A stretch of DNA of 36,252 bases from Limosilactobacillus mucosae DSM 13345 (GTDB lineage Bacteria; Bacillota; Bacilli; Lactobacillales; Lactobacillaceae), in contig NZ_AZEQ01000021.1 in assembly GCF_001436025.1 (NCBI RefSeq), forward strand, positions 1 through 36,252, read 5' to 3'. The notes beneath the pieces were generated by a model, which saw only the letters and a program-made list of their open reading frames with translations, was not told the DNA's origin and searched no databases. Made by a program: the position numbers and the translations under genes. Of the stretch, positions 33,401-36,252 are shown piece after piece (position 1 is the first letter of the stretch; each line of letters begins with the position of its first letter).

Positions 33401-35811
33401 TTCAATATGTTTACGCTAATGGTGCTTCCAGTCAGGTGATTGCAGAACAGTCCTTGGCTGGAAAGACGGGAGAGTGGCTGGCATTCAAGCTGACGGTTCC
33501 TAAAAACTGGCAGCTTGCCAATACTCAAAGCGTACCAGCGATGATTCAGATCAAAGCCCAGACGGATCCAATCGTAATCTTGATTCAGCATAAGCAAAAA
33601 GATGTTACTGATATTGCCGATGATACTGAACGAACAGTGACAAGAACGATTAAGATTACTTACCCAAATGGACAGATCGAAACCATTGTTCAAAAAGCAG
33701 TATTTGACCGCAGCGCAACTGAAGATGAGGTTACTGGAAAGATTGTTTATGGTAAATGGTATGGCGATGATGTTTTTGAAAGTGTCACCGTACCAGAAAT
33801 TGAGGGCTGGCAGCCAAGTTTAGCTCAAATTGGGCAATCACGGCCAAATGCAAACACGCCTGACAGTACGGCAACTGTTACCTACAGTCAGGCTCAAAGC
33901 GTATTTGTGATTCAGTATGTTGATGCCAGTGGTAATTACGTTGCGGCCCAGCCATTCTGGGGTCAGGCTGGTGAGACGATCAAGCTTACCTCACAGCTGC
34001 CGGCTGGCTGGAAGTTAATTGGTGCCAACTCAATCCCAGATGAAGTCGTCCTAAAAGCCGGCGAACAGCTGCTGCAGATGCGGATTGGCCATATTCTGCA
34101 GGTAATTGATGAAAATGATCCGGATCGTCATACCACGGTTACGCGAACGATCAATATCAAACTGCCGGATGGTCAAAGCAGGCAGATTCAGCAAAAAGTC
34201 AGCTTTATTCGACTGGCTTTTGAAGATGAGGTAACCAATCAGCGCAGCTATGGACCTTGGATTGCCGAAGACGATGGCGGCGGTGTTACCGATCGCTTTG
34301 CCGAGATTGAGATACCGACGATCAAAGGATGGGTGCCAAGTCAAACCGTGGTTGCTGAATACAAGCCTAGCGGGACGGCCCACAGCACGATTATCGACGT
34401 TAACTATCTGCCTGAAGCGCGCAGCCGGATGATTGAATATGTTGATGAAAACAATCAACTGATCAGAAGCGATGCCATCGTTGGCCGGACTGGCGAAACA
34501 GTCGCGGTCCAAAGCAGCGTACCAACTGGCTGGGAAATCGTTGCCGGCAAGGTTCCGGATACAGTTGTGTTTGATGAGAGCGTTGATCAGCCAGTCAGAA
34601 TCGTCATTAAGCATCGCGTGATTACGATTGACGCTGAGCAGGCAGCCGAATTGAATCACGTTGATGTCAGCGAGCTTACTGAATCCGTTGTCAGAGAGAT
34701 CAGAGTCTTGATGCCGCACCAGGATCAGCCATTGATTACTAAGCAGCAGGCTGATTTTAAACGGCTGGGTGAATATGATCTGGTTGACCAAAAATTCGTC
34801 GGTTTTGGCGATTGGCAGGCAGTCGGCAGTATGCTGATGACGGCATATCGTGTTCCCAAGGCTGCTGGCTATCGTCCATCAGTCAGTGGAATCGGTGAAC
34901 AAACAGCAACGGCTGGCGATGCTGATGAAACGATTGTCATTAGCTATGCTGCCAGCCAACAGACGATTCATGTCAAATATGAAGACGAGCATGGTCAGGT
35001 GATCAGCATGGATTCGATCAGTGGTCAAACGGATCAGACCGTACCGATTACGATCAAAGTTCCGGCAGGCTGGAAACTGACCGCCGAGCAAGTCGTTCCT
35101 GACAACGTTACATTTACGGCGACCACGTCAGATATCGTGCTTCAGGTTGCACACGCTACAGTCACGGTTTTGCCAAATGATCCTAAGACAACTAAGGAGC
35201 TGCTGCCGGACAATCCAGATCGTCACTATCCGAGCGGCGTTGCCTTTGCCGATCTGAACAAAACAATTACGCGGACGATTATCTTTAAGCTTCCTGATGG
35301 TCGTATTAAGACGATCAAGCAGAAGGTGCAGTTTACAAGAAGCGCGGTGGTTGATGAGGTTACTGGACAAATTACGTACCACGACTGGCAGGTTTTAGAT
35401 GACGATAAACTGGCCAGTGTAGCCGTGCCGGTATTGGAAGGCTATACCGCAACGATGCAAGTTATTCCATCACTGCATGTAACAGTGGATATGCATGATT
35501 TGACGGTTGAAGTTGAATACATCAAATCCGCTGTTCCAGATCAGCCAACAACACCGGATCAAACGATACTACCAAATCAGCCCGTACAGTCGCACAATCA
35601 GTCAAACAGAACTGGAAATGCTGATGCCATTAAAGAAGCATCAACGATTTTGCCGGATCAGACAGCTAAATCAAAGCAGGTTAAAGATAAACGCTTGCCT
35701 CAGACTGGCAGCAATGAACAAGAGCACGGTCATATCTGGGCAATTTTGGGTATGCTGAGTATGCTGTTTGGCGGTCTCTTAGGTAGCAAGCGTCGCGATA
35801 AGCACTCCTAA
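24487..35811 (+). CDS. Giant LPxTG-anchored MucBP adhesin with KxYKxGKxW signal peptide
   Basis: The 3774-residue surface protein starts with a long signal peptide: KMYKAGKNW at 20-28, hydrophobic part about 42-63, likely cleavage after SVKA (67). Residues 68-220 are rich in Ser, Ala, Thr and Asn, a probable glycosylated stretch. Residues 325-465 are BspA-like DUF285 repeats (MARMFDSD, MSYMFNGTSKL, MDYMFSQAF). From about 615 to 3680 run some 17 units, each a MucBP-like part (YVDxxGN..I) and a Muc_B2-like part (TRTI..P.G....Q.V.F.RSA..D.VTG...Y..W). The C terminus has LPQTG (3737-3741), a membrane stretch and KRRDK, so sortase anchors it. It likely binds mucin or host glycans. The KxYKxGKxW motif suggests export by the SecA2/SecY2 system upstream. 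Confidence 0.95.
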   Translation: MNKLQRLGKETETDRSCRVKMYKAGKNWLTSCQVCRYFLNCAVLKRVAISAGAVAMGMSLAAHSVKADTTDVTVNSNAPVLAGPVTQAKTAADIVVTNESSQASVSVASASTATLAEKSISSIPESSVSLDAVTTRNDSAADASQKSPAAAANDSTATSQNGASNSTVPNQSAGSIADSAVNENNGLNSSSSQIKSASSAANTAKLKTAAIASANELAVSTTDYQALTKDWRVDAKGNVTYIGKSTDLTTITVPNNYDFYQAGKIQAGQSVTIAASVIHNLLKQNRQLSELIISSDGDGKLIAKGNWKAAFSGYDDNYMNQYTCRVKSFDLGGLDVSQVTSMARMFDSDRELVRITGLGNWNTGKVTDMSYMFNGTSKLSTLDSIEKWDVQQVSNMDYMFSQAFDNACEWPLTLDLSGWNTKSLTKLSHLFYYAGITNLNISNWNLTKMTKQSRTQYLFANAGTLQKSKGDNEDVASFGFVLTMNQVKLPQTANYKLQANDFYATRSGDIPLLVFTDLTDANLLNILNSELTSFNYMTGKDEPSRRHAFSVKLEDGTTKTISISRVYKNEQEEIATIQSAIKQAAAKDGYSLTTAPTVSSLTPAQRISNTYQVSYIALPQTTHIIFEDESGNVIQTKTITGKTDEIVSVSVDAVVPTGWEIVSGTIPTQITLVGTGTPDIIIKIKHNIISKDKTKTVKRIITITNPDQTIKTIEQAVKYQRTAIEDEATGITTYTEWQVDGDTGDFAAIDLTNYQGADYTKAGYTMMIDGQPGTTIAKTTPNAEAEDSNITVTFTPVRHTMHINYVNSQGDVIKSQEVTGYTGETKIVELSAPAEWLITDGSTQKKVEFGADGAQDITINIEYARIYVEPTDPKTITDPLPDNPAKFYPAGVGYNDLNKAVTRTITIVDPKTSSQKIITQIVRFTRRAIVDEVVGTLVGYTNWQTTNAVWDGIDVDSLYPGYTPSSQVATKTVTVNDADQTQTITFTANDAVQTVRFMDGNTQVGSDYFLRGKTDQLVELPALPDGWQLAPGQTLPKNVQLAANDVPIKIQIIAGLCTITTATAAGTLIPGTKNQYLQKAIADDDLNRQVTQTVVIINPLDHTSTTQQQIVRFTRSAVINMTNGELDHYTAWQSVGLDSFNEVTLPVFAGYTPQALNDHQQAIALTMDGDLPAVDQVAATQADSVITVSYQANPVDVAVIFKDAAGSQIGSIVTIHGQTDEVLQLIFDQTTRQLKVNTGLAHPDNPATIALPTNWELDDGNDLSPVKMASGQTIALRVRHQTSDVSTTDASAKEEFTRTINIFDPYQGQLQPITQTAVFHRSAIKDLVTGIVTYGSWVPAQGIFVKVDIPSVAGYTPDRQVNEEKVDPLNGKNETIDVHYQANDGNIQEIDYVDQDGNVINHLNLSGKTDAVAKISYQAPNNWQIVSGQTLPGEVRFKVYNPVIKVIVEHQTKDVTGLDQQLGIQTSKTVTRQITVSTPTGQINEIKQFARFQRSAVQDLVTGAISFGEWQWQAGDQLFEKFTPASIAGYTPNYQLIEELTPTAQTNDSVYQVSYQANPGQQTISYRDAYNNIVLTQIISGVTDQIVDVPTVLPSGWELAAGQAMPATVTIKPTDTPIIIYVQHQLKDVTAEYSNTTQDTVKRIINVQLPNGQVVTTTQTVNFKRSATMDLVTNLIEYGQWQADGSFAKVVIDPIAGYQATQTEVPAITPTAMADDITIEVSYIAQKATQLIQYVDQNNPAGSPIGEQSIPGLVDHDVAVTPSIPANWELVPNETIPGSVTIKPDAAPIKVLIQHQHQDVSQTDAGATKKVTRTIRFNNPDGTSQTIEQAVTFMRTAVKDLVDDTIAYGAWQGGGVFVGMEVPQIAGYYASQDVIYSVQPTPDTENRTIDITYWAKPVTTRIVQYVDKSGQLISSDPVIGRLDTDTDYTLKLPEHWEFVDANLKAGTRISINMGKAGEIIYQIKHQLTTDTFLKDFTRHVVLHKPSGTETIDLTAKMQATRTHDEVTGTDTYENWQVVNSFGQVAADKIAYAGYQASVKEIADSAPNENMAAETTIDVTYTANPGVQTIEYVDSQGNVISKRLLAGLVDQEVTLDTSQNGNAALPANWQLAKGVTVPSSIKIPASDQVIPFEVEHQLQDVSATDPDAQKVVTRVINVFDPHKGLDTRTNTITLVRTAIKDLVTNRTAYGKWQNPAHQVFDEFNVPQLTGYTASRDLIAAYMPNGEDTTLTYNITYSANEQSVLVVYQDQQHNVIGQTAAGGRTDQRLTIDFAQSLPDGWVLAAGQADQQQITFTGSAMTPIIVEIVHGQVLVEPDHPKTPQDRLPYTKNAFYPSGVGYNKLNRTVARQITIVYPDGQTDLIRQTVQFKRSATVDTVTKAVVYGEWQVIGNDHFAEFVPKELSDYLPSLKLIEAAVPGPEDVDGSLTISYYHRYTTQTIEYVDADSGELVGDPQVIAGETGTMIEPTLMLPDGWGLDENQAVPSKIAMKLVDTPIKLRVRHIAVLVDFDHPVQKGELIAGTQNQHYQVDLGADKLNRYATRTIIITDLQGEQSRIIQRVHFVRSVWVDAVTGLPIIPLTSLEWQPLNTKSFWNAVSVPEIPGYQAIITDEATGQQLPAIEQVSLDALANQTIKVVYQAQTGQRTINYVDENGSIIGTQTVIGNLNAMIPVELVLPQDWQLASPDERLTNVRIIAANQPIDILVVHRLVEKTPQLRQITRTINFKNPLNQNAVTTVVQTAAFKRAVYHDLVSDTDTYSAWIPLVAKWDELILPEVAGYQPSQTVSQLVVTPDTANVVLDVEYLPESQLQTVNYVDQNGNLIKTQNFAGKVGETIKPGFKLPAGWRLLTGQQLPESLVIQAANVPLNVQIEHGLVDQPDETRTVSRSIKLNFPNGKVQTKVQTVKFTRTVTRDLVTNQFIYGEWQRQGQFDQFDVPTIAGYLANLNQVPMIVPTADSADSTVQIQYEPQIETQLIQYVYANGASSQVIAEQSLAGKTGEWLAFKLTVPKNWQLANTQSVPAMIQIKAQTDPIVILIQHKQKDVTDIADDTERTVTRTIKITYPNGQIETIVQKAVFDRSATEDEVTGKIVYGKWYGDDVFESVTVPEIEGWQPSLAQIGQSRPNANTPDSTATVTYSQAQSVFVIQYVDASGNYVAAQPFWGQAGETIKLTSQLPAGWKLIGANSIPDEVVLKAGEQLLQMRIGHILQVIDENDPDRHTTVTRTINIKLPDGQSRQIQQKVSFIRLAFEDEVTNQRSYGPWIAEDDGGGVTDRFAEIEIPTIKGWVPSQTVVAEYKPSGTAHSTIIDVNYLPEARSRMIEYVDENNQLIRSDAIVGRTGETVAVQSSVPTGWEIVAGKVPDTVVFDESVDQPVRIVIKHRVITIDAEQAAELNHVDVSELTESVVREIRVLMPHQDQPLITKQQADFKRLGEYDLVDQKFVGFGDWQAVGSMLMTAYRVPKAAGYRPSVSGIGEQTATAGDADETIVISYAASQQTIHVKYEDEHGQVISMDSISGQTDQTVPITIKVPAGWKLTAEQVVPDNVTFTATTSDIVLQVAHATVTVLPNDPKTTKELLPDNPDRHYPSGVAFADLNKTITRTIIFKLPDGRIKTIKQKVQFTRSAVVDEVTGQITYHDWQVLDDDKLASVAVPVLEGYTATMQVIPSLHVTVDMHDLTVEVEYIKSAVPDQPTTPDQTILPNQPVQSHNQSNRTGNADAIKEASTILPDQTAKSKQVKDKRLPQTGSNEQEHGHIWAILGMLSMLFGGLLGSKRRDKHS
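26332..35525 (+). repeat. About 17 tandem MucBP/Muc_B2 coding units in the adhesin
   Basis: MucBP-like elements begin near 26350, 26881, 27460, 28069, 28645, 29167, 29671, 30181, 30682, 31201, 31786, 32404, 32899, 33388, 33898, 34420 and 34960. Spacing is 489-618 bp. Longer units carry an extra linker of the type DPKT..LPDNP..(Y)PSGV....LN before the Muc_B2 part; I count five (variants near 27090, 27650, 31420, 32000, 35165). The units are clearly diverged in both DNA and protein, so the array is old rather than recently amplified. Confidence 0.9.
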
Positions 35812-35915
35812 ATGAAAGCATAGGTAGGATCGCGGTCAGCCAATTAAATGGTGTTTCAAGGCTTTAAATGTTGGCTTGCATTAAAGAAACGGAAAAATTA
35901 ATATTAGGGACTGAT

Positions 35916-35960
35916 AAACGCTATCTCCAAGCTAATGGTTGCTTGAGATGGCGTTTTGCT
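35916..35960 (+). terminator. Terminator downstream of the adhesin
   Basis: AAACGCTATCTC (35916-35927) pairs with GAGATGGCGTTT (35945-35956), with one G-U pair and further pairing of CAAGC with GCTTG inside the loop, then T-rich sequence. It lies about 100 bases after the adhesin stop. Confidence 0.85.
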
Positions 35961-35986
35961 TTAACTGTATTGTTTTATGCTAAAAT
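35956..35986 (+). promoter_or_regulatory. Probable promoter of the last gene
   Basis: An extended -10 TGCTAAAAT (35978-35986) with TTGCTT (35956-35961) 19 bases upstream. It overlaps the 3' edge of the terminator. Confidence 0.45.
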
Positions 35987-36061
35987 TAAGACGTGTTATT
36001 TCTTTCTATATAATAAAAATGATACCTATCGATTTTTCGAGAAATTGAGTGGAGTGACAAG

Positions 36062-36252
36062 ATGACCAGACTGATTGACGATGTATTTAAAAATCAAAAA
36101 TTCATCCCCACGCAGATGACCGAATTTGGTTTTCAGAAAACTGGGGATTCCTATACATACGAAGAGAATTTTCTCGATGACTCATTTCGAGCGGTCGTCA
36201 CCGTGAAAAACGGCAAGGTCGATGGTCAAGTCATTGACTGCTCAACTGGGGA
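36062..36252 (+). CDS. Probable MmcQ/YjbR-family protein, N-terminal part, 3' truncated by window
   Basis: ATG 36062 is preceded by GGAG about eight bases upstream. The visible 63 residues start MTRLIDDVFKNQKFIPTQM and continue with EFGFQKTGDSYTYEENF and AVVTVKNGKVDGQVID. This resembles the N-terminal region that precedes the YjbR-type domain in lactobacillar MmcQ/YjbR proteins. Those are small proteins with a DNA-binding-like fold and no well-defined role. The diagnostic domain lies beyond the window, so the call is tentative. Confidence 0.55.
   Translation, partial: MTRLIDDVFKNQKFIPTQMTEFGFQKTGDSYTYEENFLDDSFRAVVTVKNGKVDGQVIDCSTG

Noticed and set aside
34051-34791. Long minus-strand reading frame (246 codons) and many similar ones opposite the adhesin
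   Set aside because: They recur in each repeat unit as mirror frames of the Muc_B2 coding sequence and have no ribosome sites.
26332-35525. Regularly spaced repeats considered as CRISPR
   Set aside because: The period is about 500 bp, the units are coding, and they are diverged; no short identical direct repeats with spacers exist in the window.

Overview
The window looks like a chromosomal segment of a host-associated lactic acid bacterium, most likely a Limosilactobacillus of the L. reuteri group. The evidence is an accessory SecA2/SecY2 export locus with a serine-rich repeat protein, a giant MucBP-type adhesin with a KxYKxGKxW signal peptide and LPxTG anchor, several T-box leaders, and strong Shine-Dalgarno sites. 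The species cannot be fixed from the sequence alone.

Layout. (1) 1-8598: the 3' end of a serine-rich repeat glycoprotein gene, then secY2-asp1-asp2-asp3-secA2 packed with overlaps and mostly non-ATG starts, then a 70-codon tail-anchored protein. The glycosyltransferase genes usual for such loci are not inside the window. (2) 8658-10348: asparagine T-box and asnA, ending in a 42-bp tandem duplication across the stop codon and a strong terminator. (3) 10507-13850: a second T-box operon with a TIGR04076-type protein, an aldo/keto reductase and an NhaC-family transporter. (4) 13851-14721: a gene-poor stretch with strong inverted repeats, then an aldehyde dehydrogenase (14722-16140). (5) 16288-18047, minus strand: an NhaC-family transporter behind a tyrosine T-box and, between T-box and gene, a 14-codon tyrosine-rich leader ORF. 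(6) 18179-21612: a Nudix hydrolase and a PLD-SF2 helicase-DUF3427 gene interrupted by one in-frame amber codon. (7) 21681-24238, minus strand: a DUF1445 hydro-lyase, a three-helix membrane protein and a HerA-like ATPase. (8) 24487-35811: a 3774-residue adhesin with about 17 MucBP/Muc_B2 units. (9) 36062 to the end: the start of a probable MmcQ/YjbR-family gene.

How it works together. SecY2, Asp1-3 and SecA2 should export the serine-rich repeat protein, and possibly the adhesin, whose signal peptide is of the accessory-Sec type. Three T-boxes tie asparagine synthesis and two transporter loci to tRNA charging. The most novel-looking signal is the Tyr-rich leader ORF after the tyrosine T-box: its Tyr codons are complementary to the start region of the transporter gene, which suggests a second, translational layer of tyrosine sensing.
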